A stretch of 64,000 nt of DNA from Epiperipatus broadwayi (GCA_028023455.1 JAQFVV010000012.1:15702364-15766363); one strand, 5' to 3'; shown: positions 1 to 11,182, numbered from the stretch's first letter. The notes: generated by a model not told the origin, from the sequence alone. Numbers and translations: made by a program.

Positions 1-1172
1 GGAGGGTAATCTTGGGTTATTTGTTTCGTGGTTAAATTGGGTCAATGGATTGGATATATTGGTGTGATTAGTAGATGTAATATTGATTCGCTACGGGCAG
101 AATCGCTTCATACGCTGCACACTTCCGTTTGCCTATGGAAGGAATTATAAGACGGAGTACGCAGTTCCTTTCTATGGAGTTTTTTTTTATTGTTCTTCTC
201 GTTAGATAGATGTAATATTCCTATCTGATTGAGAGTCAATGTCTTTTCTTAATCTTTTTGTGCTGCCGTATTTTATTACATTGAATACATCGATATATCA
301 GATGAATTGATGCCGGTTTGACTACGAATTTTAACCTAAGGTTAAATAGGGATAGAATGTTTATTTTCAAAAGCAAATCTATGTGGTCTATTCATACTTG
401 ACCCTAAATAAAAATGCATTAAATTTAAGTTGTTTATAGACGCTTGCATGGATTGGTTATCGGTTAAGTATGTTTTGGGTTTTCATATTTGATCAAAATA
501 TATAGACATTCGATAAATAATGATACCTTACGGTGAGTATCTAAAATGTATTTATTCGGATGTCTTTTTAAGTTATTGGTGACAATGCAAGTATCTTATG
601 ATGAATACTATTGGGTTACGTATAAATTTCCCTCCGCAATTGTCAGTAATCAATAATTTTGTATTTTGATCGTTTATGTTTACTTTGAAATGTTTTTGAC
701 CGTGAAATCTATGTAACCGATCTATATTCAACATTATAAACAAGCTTTCATAAATTTATCTGTGCGAACTTAATAAAAATGTAAAATTAGAATCTAATAG
801 TAATGAAATGTAAATTAAAGTCAAAAATCAAAGTTAAAAATAATGTTAAATGTAAAGTGTAAACTAATACTAAAATAATTTTAAATCTTATATATATGTG
901 CATAAATAAATGTTTGTATGTTAATTACTGGCAGTGGCTTATTTTATTCCTTTTTTTATATATACTCTTAGATTATCTTATTAAATCTCTGCTATTCCAC
1001 TGAGCTAGTGACATGGGCTAACGACCGGAATCAAAATTTAAAAAAAAAAAAAAAATTTTTTTTTTTTTTTGACTTACGTATCTGCCTACTTTATAAATTT
1101 TTCTAGGTTCAAATGCCTAGATGGCGCCCCGTAGTGCAGTTTATGTTAAGTGCTATTCTCCGGATCGTTACA
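1..1172 (+). repeat. 5'-truncated LTR, third copy of the 3837-8600 family
   Basis: The sequence matches the 3' half of the LTRs at 3837-5892 and 6527-8600 and ends with the same terminus (GGATCGTTACA at 1162-1172). It is clearly more diverged than those two are from each other, so it is an older insertion. Its internal blocks are in another order. The segment equivalent to 5093-5560 comes first (1-400), followed by the one equivalent to 4757-5035 (about 430-770), then the common end. This suggests that these two blocks form a tandem unit whose copy number varies between LTRs. The left part with promoter and exon lies outside the window. Confidence 0.8.
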
Positions 1173-2187
1173 CTTCAAAAATAAAACAAAGTTTAGAATT
1201 CTTATATATAAAGATTCCTACTCTTAAACTCTTTTATTTTCGCAATCTTTTCTCCACTTAAAAAAAATTTTTCTTTTAACACTTAACTTTTGCGAGATTT
1301 TTTTTTTTAAATTTTTAATTACGTTCAGTGGCCACACTTTTTTTTATATTAGACACGTTAGGTAAAGCCCAACACGTTCGGTGCCAAAAATATCCCGTCT
1401 ATATCGGATCATCCCTACCCTGATAAGGTGAGCATGCGCACATATCGAACATGAAACAAATATGGCGCCATGCCAGGATAGGAAGTACAATCATCGGTAC
1501 ATTTATAAAGTATTGACTCTTACATACCTTTGAAAGATTTCTTTAATTTAAATCCTTCGCGCCACTCCCAGAAAGAAAAAGATTAATCCCCCCTCCTGAA
1601 ATGATATGTAATGACAATAATAATATGGAATAAAATGAATGAAACTAAATCTAATAAAATAAACACCCGATGATCAAAGATTTAAATCCCGATAAAGGCG
1701 TATCTCATATGCTAGCTCATCGTTCTCTTTATCTCAGGTAAAGAAATGGGAGACTAAAACTTGCGCAATTATCTACGTATCTTATTATTTTAGAGAAAGA
1801 AATATGAATAAATTCTCAATGCAGTAAAATAATTTTATAAATATTAAATAAATGTTTATTGAATCCCTTCACCAATTCCCAAGATAAATATAATAATAAC
1901 AAACCCCACTGCATGATAAATAACCATAAAAAGATATATATATATGAGAGTACTACAGATATATTAACAAAGAAAGAGAATGTAAAATTATAAAGAATCA
2001 ACTAGTGAGAAAGTGGTCTGAGATTCATACACTTGCACACGAATATGTTTTACAAATATTAATTATTACATTAAATAAGTGCTATATTTTATGCACAGAG
2101 ATATAAATGAAAGATATGTAACACACAATAATATATATGTAATTAATAAAATAGAGTGTATCATGTAAAGACTTTTTTTTTACTTCT
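1173..2187. other. AT-rich interval without recognisable gene
   Basis: No gene, RNA or repeat is recognised. Poly-A/T runs dominate. A short GC-richer stretch at about 1360-1490 contains no long open frame and no familiar motif. Confidence 0.5.
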
Positions 2188-2410
2188 CTAGACTCTGAGT
2201 AGGCTATTCATCTGTTCATCCAGGACTGCCGGGACTTCTCTTTAACATGGCATCATTTGGCTGCTTTCATTATCATTTTTGGTGGCTGTATCTAGGAGAC
2301 CTTTCTGGTATTGTTTCATAGCTCTCACGATCATTTGATGACTCAATTCGGGAGACCTTGCTGATGGCAGGAGCGGAGCTGGATGAACACGCTGACTGGG
2401 GGTTTCTACC
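2188..2410 (-). pseudogene. possible coding remnant, unidentified
   Basis: This stretch is much richer in G+C than its surroundings. On the minus strand it reads as a nearly open frame of about 70 codons. It contains the segment MKQYQKGLLDTATKNDN, then one internal stop, then REVPAVLDEQMNSLLRV and a stop at 2188-2190. Composition and frame suggest decayed coding sequence, such as a retropseudogene or a transposon ORF. I do not recognise the family. It could equally be a GC-rich non-coding repeat. Confidence 0.25.
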
Positions 2411-3539
2411 CCTTGATCATTTCACTTACGCAAGTACATTTGTGCTTGTGGTTAAATTATAAATTTCTTCTTTGGTTAGCGATTATAAACTAAAAGCGTT
2501 TTCTTTTTGTTTTCTACAGCACTGGTAATGATTCCTTTAGTTTTGGTTTTCAAATACAAACACCTTCCCACAAACACAGTTCTCTACTGCACTAATATGA
2601 ATTGTCTAATTGGAAAACATCTTGAAGTTTATATCAGCATGATTTAAGAAAATAATTAGAACTGGGAATTCTTTAAGTTCAAACAAGCAAGTTCAGATAA
2701 TTCCAAAAAGTTAGCATGAGTGAGTCAGTGATTGACGTAGTGACTGCTTGTGCCTGATTGAATGCCTGTGTCTGAATGCCCTAAATGGTGAACAGCCTAT
2801 AGCCCTCCTCATTAGAATCTCAATCTAGTTAACCTCTGAAACACATTTAATTAATTAATTTTGGCCTTTGTTAGTGGATTCATATAATGCATGAAGCATT
2901 CCTATGAAATCCACAAATGAATCTCAAGAAAAGTTATTTTCCTATAATCAGATTCCATTTAAAATATTTTTTTAATTAAATTAGATATTTTTCCCCACCC
3001 ACATTGACATAAATCTTAACAAACTCTTTTGTTGAGCTAAGATATTTGATAATTAAAAAAAAAGAAACAAAATTACTTATCTATTAAAATGTACTTGCTT
3101 TTAGGCTTTTCTTAAATTTAAAACAATGGGTTTGTAGAGAAAAATATCTAGTACAACTTTTGATTTAAAATTACCTATATGTTAGATTTTTAAATATTAC
3201 CATTTCCCTTTCTTTTCACAAGTATTTAACAAACAAAAAAAAAAATTATACATACAAATTACGCATACACATCTTTGCGTTTATAAAAAAAAACATAAAA
3301 TAATAATAAAAATCAATTACAAGCATATAGCTAATATGCTAATACTTCAAATTATAAGCCTTAACTATTGGCTTTTCTTGTGTGTGTGAATATATGACAT
3401 ATCCACAGACATCTCTCACTTATTTTATAATTTGACTTGATTAAAATTTATATAGATGGTATACACACATGTTTAATGGCTTTATTACGTATTTTAGGCC
3501 CATTTTATTTTGTAATACCATCTTATGCTTGGCCATACG
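2411..3539. other. AT-rich interval, nothing recognised
   Basis: No supported gene or RNA. The right end may contain further, unrecognisable hAT sequence continuing from 3540-3836. Confidence 0.4.
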
Positions 3540-3836
3540 AAGTGTGCCTGTCATAATTCACTGCCCACTCTGCATATCTGAAAAAAAATTCTTGAGTTCA
3601 GAGGACGCGTCTTTATAACATTTATTATTTTAACTCCAGTATCTAAGACAAACTTTAAATTCGGTGGTATGTTTTTTGATACAAGCACTTCTCTATGAAT
3701 CTTCCAGGAACCCATGTTACATTAGGTGAGATTTCTTTGATTCGGGATAGAAAAGTCCACTGTGTTTTTCAACCATGGCACGAGCTCCATCACTGCACAT
3801 CCCCATACAATTTTTCTAAGAAATATTGTTTCCCAT
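3540..3836 (-). pseudogene. hAT (ZBED5-like) transposase, C-terminal fragment
   Basis: Read on the minus strand, this continues the transposase interrupted at 8601. It encodes GMCSDGARAMVEKHSG, the hAT block usually seen as G-x-C-[ST]-D-G-A-x-[AS]-M. After a frame break comes HREVLVSKNIPPNLK and VIKTRPLNSRIFFRYAEW, which are typical of ZBED5/GTF2I-repeat-like hAT proteins. Several stops and frameshifts show that it is dead. Similarity fades below about 3540, so the 3' end of the transposon is missing or too decayed to see. The break at 3836/3837 is the insertion point of the LTR retrotransposon. Confidence 0.85.
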
Positions 3837-4234
3837 TGTAACGATATATAAATATGCCGTTACATTAATTTGAAATAAAAACTTTTAAGTTCGCAAATAA
3901 AAATAAATGTATTAAAAAAACTAAATGCTAAAATTAAAATGTTTGTTAAACGTATATATATTCGCACAGATGCAAAACTTTAAAAATATTTTTTTTTATA
4001 AATAAAAAAAGTATTTGAACGTACTTTTTTATAAAAAAATACAAGATTTAAATATAAAAATATTTTAATAAAGAAATAACATAAGTAAAAATAAAAACAG
4101 GTATTAATTAATTCCTGTAATCTGTAAATGGAAATGATTGTTTATTAATTGAAAAGCAAGCTAGCCTTGGGGCTCTTGTGTAATTAAAAAGTCAGATGAA
4201 AATTAGATAAGAGAATAAAGAGAATTTAGCTTGA

Positions 4235-4350
4235 CCAATGGAAGCACCAAGCCTCTCGGACCTTAACAAAAATTTGGATTAGTGACGTCTTTGTTCGTTG
4301 AATCTGGAGATTTACTATAAAAAGAAAAATATTGAGTTACAGTCAGTTTT
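4235..4350 (+). promoter_or_regulatory. Pol II promoter of the 5' LTR
   Basis: Elements seen: CCAAT at 4235-4239, a CRE-like TGACGTC at 4283-4289, TATAAAAAG at 4316-4324 and a TCAGTTTT initiator around A4345. The TATA box starts 29 bp upstream of the presumed start, the usual spacing, and TCAGT is the initiator typical of arthropods. The same set is at 6928-7043 in the other LTR. Confidence 0.75.
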
Positions 4351-4414
4351 CCAGCTTGATTTGGTGAGACGAACGATAAGACGCACTTGTCATTCTCTCT
4401 CACTTATTTTAAAA

Positions 4415-4429
4415 ATGAAAAGACTGTGA
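4415..4429 (+). other. upstream mini-ORF (MKRL) in the LTR leader
   Basis: ATG, three codons and TGA lie 7 bp before the exon ATG at 4437. The mini-ORF is unchanged in the second LTR (7108-7122). It could modulate translation of the LTR exon, but this is inference. Confidence 0.4.
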
Positions 4430-4436
4430 TACCAGA

Positions 4437-4529
4437 ATGGAACCAGCTAATGCTACCTCCAGAATATCAGACGGGTCTTCCATGAAAGTCTTCGTGGGAA
4501 TTGCCAACAGGAACCTGGACTCTTCTACC
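4437..4529 (+). CDS. LTR-embedded first coding exon, 31 codons
   Basis: The ATG lies about 90 bp downstream of the predicted transcription start. It opens a 31-codon frame (starting MEPANATSRISDGSS, ending ANRNLDSST) that stops exactly at a GTAAGC splice donor (4530-4535); unspliced it would end three codons later. The second LTR copy has the same exon with 15 bp fewer bases, so the frame is kept. A TATA promoter, a leader, an ATG and a donor together suggest that this is the start of a spliced element protein. The downstream exon would lie in the lost internal region. I do not recognise the peptide. The alternative is a chance frame in a transcribed leader. Confidence 0.45.
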
Positions 4530-5892
4530 GTAAGCAATTGAATGGAACGATTTTAAAATCTGAAGTAATTAAGAACTTTAAAGATTTGATCAGTTAATCT
4601 AAATTTTAAAAAAAAAGAACTTTTCTCTGACGTATGTTTCAAATTAATTATAAATGTTTAATTTTTACATATTTGTTTGCTAAAAAAAAAATCATTTCCA
4701 TTTTATTATTTTTATTTGTATTAATATTTATTGTTTAAATTTTAAATGATGAAATTTAAGTTGGGTATGGATGTTGCATGGATTCGTTAGCAGTTAATTA
4801 TGTTGTGGTTTTCATATTCGATTAGAATATATAGGTCATCGATGTCACTGCGGCATCTTATGATGAATGCTATTGGGTTTCTTGTATTCCCTCTGCAATT
4901 GACGTTATCGATGACTTTGTATTTTGATCGGTTATGTTTATTTTGGAATGTTTTTAACTGTGGAATCTATGCAGCCGATCTATACTCAACATTATAAAAC
5001 AAATTTTATAAAATTCATCTGTGCGAACGTATCTAAATGTTAAATTTAAGTCGGGCGTGAATGGCTATATAGTTTTGTAAAGTTATATTAAGGGAGGGTA
5101 ATCTTAGGTTATTCGTTTTGTAGTTGAATTAGGTCAATGGATTGGATATATTTGTGTAATTAGTAGATGTAGTATGAGTTTCGCTACGTGCAGAATCGCT
5201 GTATACGCCGCACAAACCCTTTTGCCTATGGATGGGATTGTAAGTCGGCAAAAAGGACCGCTGTCCCTTCCTATGGAGTTTTTATTTTATTGTTCTTCTT
5301 GCCATACAGATGTAACATTCCTGTATTGGTCAAGAGTCAATGTCTTCTCTAACTATACTGTTCAGATGTCCATTCCTGACAGTATAGTATATATGTGTGC
5401 TGTTGTATTTTCATGCTACATTGAATACATAAATGTATCAGATGGATTGACGCCGGTTTGACTGCGAACTTTTGGCCTAAGGTTAAATAAGGGAAAGAAT
5501 ATTTTCTTTTCAAATGCAGATCTATGTAGTCTATTCATACTCGACCTACTAAATAAATATTAAACTCATTATTGCAATCTATTTAAATGTAAAATTAAAA
5601 GTTAATATAAAAATCTAAATGTTAAATTTATTCCTCAAAATTTAAAATGATTCAAAATTTATATGTGCGTAAATAAATGTTTGTTTGTTAATTACTGGCA
5701 GTGGCTTTTATTTTTTTTATATATACAAACTAAATAAGTTATTTCTTATCTCTGCATCTCCATGAGCTAGTGACAATGGGCTAATGGTCTAAATATTTAA
5801 ATAAAGTGGAATCTTAACAGCTGCCACTCTGCCTACGTCTTTTTTTTTTTAAACCCCCCTAAAATTTTCCCACTTTCTTTTGGATCGTTATA

Positions 5893-6526
5893 ACTGGCTA
5901 CCCAACTTGGGCCGATCTTTAATAAACCACGAGTGCCCTGAGAATTTTAAAAGTGAATCATGCCAGTAATATTTTTTTTTCTGAAATAAGCACATTTTTG
6001 TACTAACGTAAAGTTATAGCCAGATGTTTAATAAACCATGAGTACTTTTGAAAATAAATCATGTCCGTAATATTTTTTCGAAAATGAGTATAAATATATT
6101 TTTTGTATTAACGTAAAGTTATAGGTTGAATTGTGTTTTAAAGGTACTGCCAGTAAGAAAAATTGCGCATATGTAAAAATAAATGTGAGGAATAAAACGT
6201 AATAATAAATATAAATCATAATTTTTTTTTTAAAAAAATCTTGTTAAATTAAAATCTAATCGTTCAACTTGCGTAAGTAATAGTTAAAAGTAGAAGAAAA
6301 GAAATTTGGAAGGGAGGGGGCAGAAATTTAGTTGGTAGTAAGGAATCATCAGTCAACATTTTTTTTTATCATTACATTTGGGTGTAATTACTGTTTTGTC
6401 TCTTAAAAAAAAGTTTTGTCTTTTTGAAATTTTCATATAAATCAATTTGTGTAACGTAATTACTAACACTAAGTAAATTCTTTTTTTTTTTTAATGTTTT
6501 TGTTTTTTTGAGGAAGTTTACTGATA
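5893..6526 (+). other. 634 bp internal region of the LTR element
   Basis: It holds the primer site at its left end and a purine-rich run (GGAAGGGAGGGGGCAG at about 6308-6323). That run could be a displaced polypurine tract, but it lies 200 bp from the 3' LTR. The region also has poly-T runs and two similar ~60 bp segments near 5930-6120. There is no coding frame of note. Confidence 0.45.
5895..5913 (+). other. primer binding site, tRNA-Lys-like
   Basis: Two bases after the left LTR comes TGGCTACCCAACTTGGGCC. It resembles the 3' end complement of tRNA-Lys used by many LTR elements (TGGC, CCCAAC and GGG blocks conserved, one extra base). Its position directly downstream of the 5' LTR is what reverse transcription requires. 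Confidence 0.6.
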
Positions 6527-8600
6527 TGTAACGATATATAAATATGCCGTTACATTAATTTGAAATAAAAACTTTTAAGTTCGCAAATAAAAATAAATGT
6601 ATTAAAAAAAACTAAACGCTAAAATTAAAATGTTTGTTAAACGTATATATATTCGCACAGATGCAAAACTTTAAAAATATTTTTTTTTATAAATAAAAAA
6701 AGTATTTGAACGTACTTTTTTATAAAAAAAAATACAAGATTTAAATATAAAAATATTTTAATAAAGAAATAACGTAAGTAAAAATAAAAACAGGTATTAA
6801 TTAATTCCTGTAATCTGTAAATGGAAATGATTGTTTATTAATTGAAAAGCAAGCTAGCCTTGGGGCTCTTGTGTAATTAAAAAGTCAGATGAAAATTAGA
6901 TAAGAGAATAAAGAGAATTTAGCTTGACCAATGGAAGCACCAAGCCTCTCGGACCTTAACAAAAATTTGGATTAGTGACGTCTTTGTTCGTTCAATCTGG
7001 AGATTTACTATAAAAAGAAAAATATTGAGTTCCAGTCAGTTTTCCAGCTTGTTTTGGTGAGACGAACGATAAGACACACTTGTCGTTCTCTCTCATTTAT
7101 TTTAAAAATGAAAAGACTGTGATACCAGAATGGAACCAGCTAATGCTGACCGGACTTCCATGAAAGTCTTCATGGGAATTGCCAACAGGAACCTGGACTC
7201 TTCTACCGTAAGCAATTGAATGGAACGATTTTAAAATCTGAAGTAATTAAGAACTTTAAAGATTTGATCAGTTAATCTAAATTTTTAAAAAAAGAACTTT
7301 TCTCTGACGTATGTTTCAAATTAATTATAAATGTTTAATTTTTACATATTTGTTTGCTAAAAAAAATCATTTCCATTTTATTATTTTTATTTGTATTAAT
7401 ATTTATTGTTTAAATTTTAAATGATGAAATTTAAGTTGGGTATGGACGTTGCATGGATTCGTTAGCGGTTAATTATGTTGTGGTTTTCATATTCGATTAG
7501 AATATATAGGTCATCGATGTCACTGCGGCATCTTATGATGAATGCTATTGGGTTTCTTGTATTCCCTCTGCAATTGACGTTATCGATGACTTTGTATTTT
7601 GATCGGTTATGTTTATTTTGGAATGTTTTTAACCATGGAATCTATGCAGCCGATCTATACTCAACATTATAAAACAAATTTTATAAAATTCATCTGTGCG
7701 AACGTATCTAAATGTTAAATTTAAGTCGGGCGTGAATGGCTATATAGTTTTGTAAAGTTATATTAAGGGAGGGTAATCTTAGGTTATTCGTTTCGTAGTT
7801 GAATTAGGTCAATGGATTGGATATATTTGTGTAATTAGTAGATGTAGTATGAGTTTCGCTATGTGCAGAATCGCTCTATATGCCGCACCAACCCTTTGCC
7901 TATGGATGGGATTGTAAGTCGGCAAAAAGGATCGCGGTCCCTTCCTATGGAGTTTTTATTTTATTGTTCTTCTTGCCATACAGATGTAACATTCCTGTAT
8001 TGGTCAAGAGTCAATGTCTTCTCTAACTATACTGTTCAGATGTCCATTCCTGACAGTATAGTATATATGTGCTGTTGTATTTTCATGCTACATTGAATAC
8101 ATAAATGTATCAGATGGATTGACACCGGTTTGACTGCAAACTTTTGGCCTAAGGTTAAATAAGGGATAGAATATTTTCTTTTCAAATGCAGATCTATGTA
8201 GTCTATTCATACTCGACCCTCTAAATAAAATATTAAACTCATTGCAATCTATTTAAATGTAAAATTAAAAGTTAATATAAAAATCTAAATGTTAAATCTA
8301 TTACTCGAAATTTAAATGATTCAAAATTTATATGTGCGTAAATAAATATTTTTATGTGTTAATTTCTGGCAGTGGCTTTTATTTTTTTATATTTAAGATA
8401 TAAAGTTATATTTTATTATCTCTGCTACTCCCTGAGCTAGTGACAATGGGCTAACGGTCTAAATATTTAAATAAAGTGGAATCTTAACAGCGCATATCTG
8501 CCTACTTTATAAATTTTTTTAGGCTCAAATGCCTAGATGGCGCCCCTGTAGTGCAGATTGCGGTTAGATTCGATCATCCACTTTCTTTTGGATCGTTATA
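6527..8600 (+). repeat. 3' LTR (2074 bp)
   Basis: Direct repeat of 3837-5892 with the same promoter (CCAAT 6928-6932, TGACGTC 6976-6982, TATAAAAAG 7009-7017, initiator A at 7038). Near its right end (8500-8600) it keeps about 70 bp that are deleted in the 5' LTR but present in the copy at 1-1172. Confidence 0.85.
7130..7207 (+). CDS. LTR-embedded exon, second copy, 26 codons
   Basis: Homologue of 4437-4529 at the same place relative to TATA, initiator and mini-ORF. It begins MEPANADRTS, ends RNLDSST and stops at a GTAAGC donor (7208-7213). The difference from the first copy is a 15 bp in-frame indel plus one Val-to-Met change. The kept frame is mild evidence for coding function of the master element. 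Confidence 0.4.
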
Positions 8601-9280
8601 CCGTGATGTAAGAATTTACCACTTTAAATATTTCTTCTGCCGTATTCCTTTGTAGTTCTTTGCAAAAAAGAAAGGTTTCTTCAACTTCATTTTTGTATTC
8701 ATATTTTTCAAAACAAATTAGTTGTGCAGCATTTTGACAATCTGTGGATTCATCCAACTGAAGACTGAAAAATTTACTTTTTTGAATTCTGATTATAAGT
8801 TTGCTTTCCACATTACTGTGACCAATATTGTATCAGAGAGTGGTATTTAATATATCTGGTGCTTTTCCTTCTCGCCAAACATAATGCCTACTATATCTTG
8901 AGCTGCTGGAACAATTAACTCTTCAGCAATTGTGTATGGTTTGCCAGATTTACCTATATGATAGCTTACTCATTAAGAATGCTTTTTTGCTATTATCGGT
9001 AAAATTATACATAAAGTTTTGCTTACATGTCAAATGCCCAATTTTTTTCTGAAAAAATTCAATGGTTTTATCTTTGGAATCTGGGTGTTTAGTGTGTAGG
9101 TGCCTCTGCAGTTTATTTGGTTTCAGTGACTCAGTTGACAGTACTTCCAGACTCATAAGGCATCTAGCCCTTGGTTTATCATATTCAGTACATACAAAAC
9201 CATATTTTATAAACTTATTGTCAAACTTACGAACTCGTTTGTTTTGAATCTCTAGTCGTCGTTTTTAAAATAATCTAGAA
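8601..9280 (-). pseudogene. hAT (ZBED5-like) transposase, N-terminal part
   Basis: On the minus strand the frame runs from about 9280. It contains a degenerate BED zinc finger (KYGFVCTEYDKPRARC, then LSTESLKPNKLQRHLHTKH; one expected Cys is Ser), then SKDKTIEFFQKK, a GKPYTIAEELIVPAA block, and SKFFSLQLDESTDCQNAAQL, where LDESTD carries the first catalytic Asp of hAT transposases. These blocks, in this order, are diagnostic of the ZBED5/GTF2I-repeat-like hAT group. At least one internal stop and one frame break are present. The gene is cut by the LTR insertion and resumes at 3836. Confidence 0.88.
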
Positions 9281-9397
9281 TTTAATGAAATTTCACATTT
9301 CAAAAATTAATATTTTTTTTTAAAATTTTTTGTCAATGATGTATTTGTAATCAATTAAATTTATTTGCAATTTTTTCATCCATCTTGTGACTCCAAT

Positions 9398-9450
9398 GTA
9401 ATTTTTTGCGATCCTGTTTGGGGTCGCGACCCATAGATTGAATACCACTG
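9398..9450 (-). repeat. terminal inverted repeat, left end of the hAT element
   Basis: On the minus strand it begins CAGTGGTATTCAATC followed by GGGTCGCGACCC. This is the classical hAT end in which CAGTGGT is followed by a palindromic GGTCGCGACC block. It lies about 170 bp before the transposase frame. The partner TIR is not visible. Confidence 0.7.
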
Positions 9451-10543
9451 ATTTAGAAGAAGCCTAGAAACAGAAATCAGTGAATGTAACTTTCTGCCTA
9501 TTGAACTGTTTTCCAATCATCTGCTCTTAACTTGCCCATGTTATGAAGCAACAAATGAAGTAAAAACTTGGAACACTCATCCTAAAATCATTCAACAGAC
9601 TTATTAAGAATTAAGATTAGAAATAGTCCACACTGGTGGTAAGCTTTCTAAATTGTGTACCTAACCTGCGGTAAGAATTTAATGATTTATACGTATATGT
9701 AGAAAGTCTTATTTAAATAGTAATATGGTTTGTAAATGTTAATAATTGGCATTTTAATTGTTTTGTTTTTTTAATATATGAATGTATATTATTTATATCA
9801 TTTCATTAACAAATATATCTTTATCTATAATTTTTCTGTTTATTTTCTTTTTAATATATATAATGTTCAGTAAATTGATTATTTTATTTATTTTTTCATG
9901 AAATTAATTGAAAGTATCCAAATAATTGTTATAATTTTATTTAACTTATTTGGTAGTTAAGCATCATTCTCTCAGTAAGTCTCAATTCCAATGTATGCAC
10001 ATTGATTCCCTGTTAAGTGCTTATGTTCTGAGCTGAGAAAAGCTGGCTTATTATTGAGTGAAGTAAAATGGTAATGCTAAAACTTAAAATGTTTGTATAG
10101 AGTCTTTCTTAAAAGAAAATTGTATTTTGAATGTAAGTAATTAAGTTCAAAACTTGTACATTGTAATAAAATCTTTATGAACGAATGTTAAATGGAGCCA
10201 TCTGAGATAGGATTTGAGTGCTGGTGATCAAGAAATATAACCATAGTGCCTTATATATATGGGAAACAGAAAGTTTGATCATCATCATCAAATCTGATTT
10301 TAATTCTTTTTAGATGTACTGATAAAATACATATTATAGACTAATGCATATTCAGACCAGAAGCATTAACTGTGTGTGTAGATATATGAATGGTCAGTCT
10401 AGATAAATCATCAGAAGAAATTTTCTGGTACAATATATATTCACACAAACACATTTTTTTTTAGTCTAATTAAGATCATTTATTGAGTATATATATTTTT
10501 TTTATTAAGAACTTATCAACTCTATGTACATTTTTATTTTTAG
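9451..10543. other. intron of the RPAP3-like gene, no other feature
   Basis: AT-rich sequence up to the splice acceptor at 10542-10543. A less AT-rich part at about 9460-9660 has no convincing exon. Earlier RPAP3 exons (TPR domains) are not visible in 1-10543, so they must lie to the left of the window. Confidence 0.5.
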
Positions 10544-10765
10544 AGACTTATTATCTTATTAAATCCTCCATCTAAAACCAATCTATCACTGAAACCCATA
10601 ATTTCTGAAAACATTTTATTAGCAACTAGTTCAAACAAAAGTTTTGATTGTCAAATGAGTGATAGATCAAGCTCAATGAAAACTGACGCAAACAACCTAA
10701 ATAATGTTAATGAGACACTAAATATTGTTAAACCTATATATAAACCATCACATCTTCATTCAAAG
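10544..10765 (+). CDS. RPAP3: RPAP3-like gene, internal exon (linker)
   Basis: This is an open 74-codon exon, phase 0 at both ends. It lies between a pyrimidine-rich acceptor (ending TTTTTAG at 10543) and a GTATGT donor. It encodes a Ser/Asn-rich linker starting RLIILLNPPSKTN and ending KPIYKPSHLHSK. Joined in frame to the next exon it gives a basic K-K-P-L-K-R-I-E-V-E-E stretch, like the region before the C-terminal domain in RPAP3. RPAP3 is the TPR scaffold of the R2TP co-chaperone complex that works with HSP90 and RUVBL1/2 in the cytoplasm on RNA polymerase and PIKK assembly. Identification rests on the following exons. Confidence 0.65.
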
Positions 10766-10939
10766 GTATGTATTTTAATATTTGTGAATTAGGATTATTT
10801 TTATTAATCAGTGATCTATTTCCTTGCTAATTTTTTATGATCTGGATACATTTTTGCTTTAGGATTATGATAATATTATTGCTAACTTCAGTTAAATTAT
10901 TATTATTTAATAATGTATGTTATTCAATTCTATTTATAG

Positions 10940-11182
10940 AAACCATTGAAAAGGATTGAAGTTGAAGAAGTGGATGGTGACATTGAGAATATTTCCAAAG
11001 TAGCCAAAGAATCCAAAGAAAAAATAATTTCAAAAATAAATGTGCTGCCACTTTCCTCTCCAGACCAAGAAATTACTCCCATAATTCCCATAGTACCCGA
11101 GCTTCCAAAAACAGAATACCAGTTTCAGTCTAGCTTAAAGCGACTAAAGCATCATCAGACCCAATTATTTCAATATCTGATA
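10940..11182 (+). CDS. RPAP3: RPAP3-like gene, exon with start of RPAP3_C domain
   Basis: 81 codons, phase 0 at both ends, between TATTTATAG and a GTAAGA donor. The first part is a charged linker (KPLKRIEVEEVDGD). The last 30 codons start the RPAP3_C (Monad-binding) domain. They contain YQFQSSLKRLKHHQTQLFQY, matching the family pattern YQFE-x-x-x-x-x-LK followed by LYQYLK. The domain is completed by the exon at 45527 after a 34.3 kb intron. The same domain also occurs in SPAG1 and CCDC103, but the spacing and the YPKL motif of the next exon favour RPAP3. Confidence 0.8.

Larger units (their letters stand above)
3837..5892 (+). repeat. 5' LTR (2056 bp)
   Basis: The LTR starts TGTAACGATATA and ends GGATCGTTATA. 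From left to right it holds an AT-rich U3-like part, a CCAAT/CRE-like/TATA/initiator promoter (4235-4350), a short upstream ORF, a 31-codon ATG exon ending at a splice donor (4437-4529), and about 1.36 kb of sequence without a conserved gene. It differs from the 3' LTR by few substitutions and small indels, including an in-frame 15 bp difference in the exon. This implies a recent insertion. Confidence 0.85.
3837..8600 (+). mobile_element. LTR retrotransposon, internally deleted, inserted in a hAT element
   Basis: Two nearly identical direct repeats (3837-5892 and 6527-8600) flank 634 bp. The ends are TGTAACGAT at the left and an imperfect inverted match, ATCGTTATA, at the right. The outer flanks are CCAT (3833-3836) and CCGT (8601-8604), a 4 bp target duplication with one substitution. 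Removing the element and one flank puts the hAT reading frames back in phase, so the boundaries are well fixed. A primer-binding-site-like sequence starts 2 bp after the left LTR. No gag or pol survives, so this is a deletion derivative or a non-autonomous form. The orientation follows the promoter and primer site. The superfamily cannot be named without internal genes. Confidence 0.85.

Noticed and set aside
4800-5461. 65- and 95-codon frames in the 5' LTR, with counterparts at 7475-8096
   Set aside because: They are conserved only because the LTRs are young. The frames are broken in the older copy at 1-1172 and in one of the two young copies.
6345-6356. Hammerhead-like TCATCAG near a LTR
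   Set aside because: No GAAAC or stem partners at the required spacing.
9062-9247. 61-codon + strand frame
   Set aside because: Antisense of the hAT BED-finger region.
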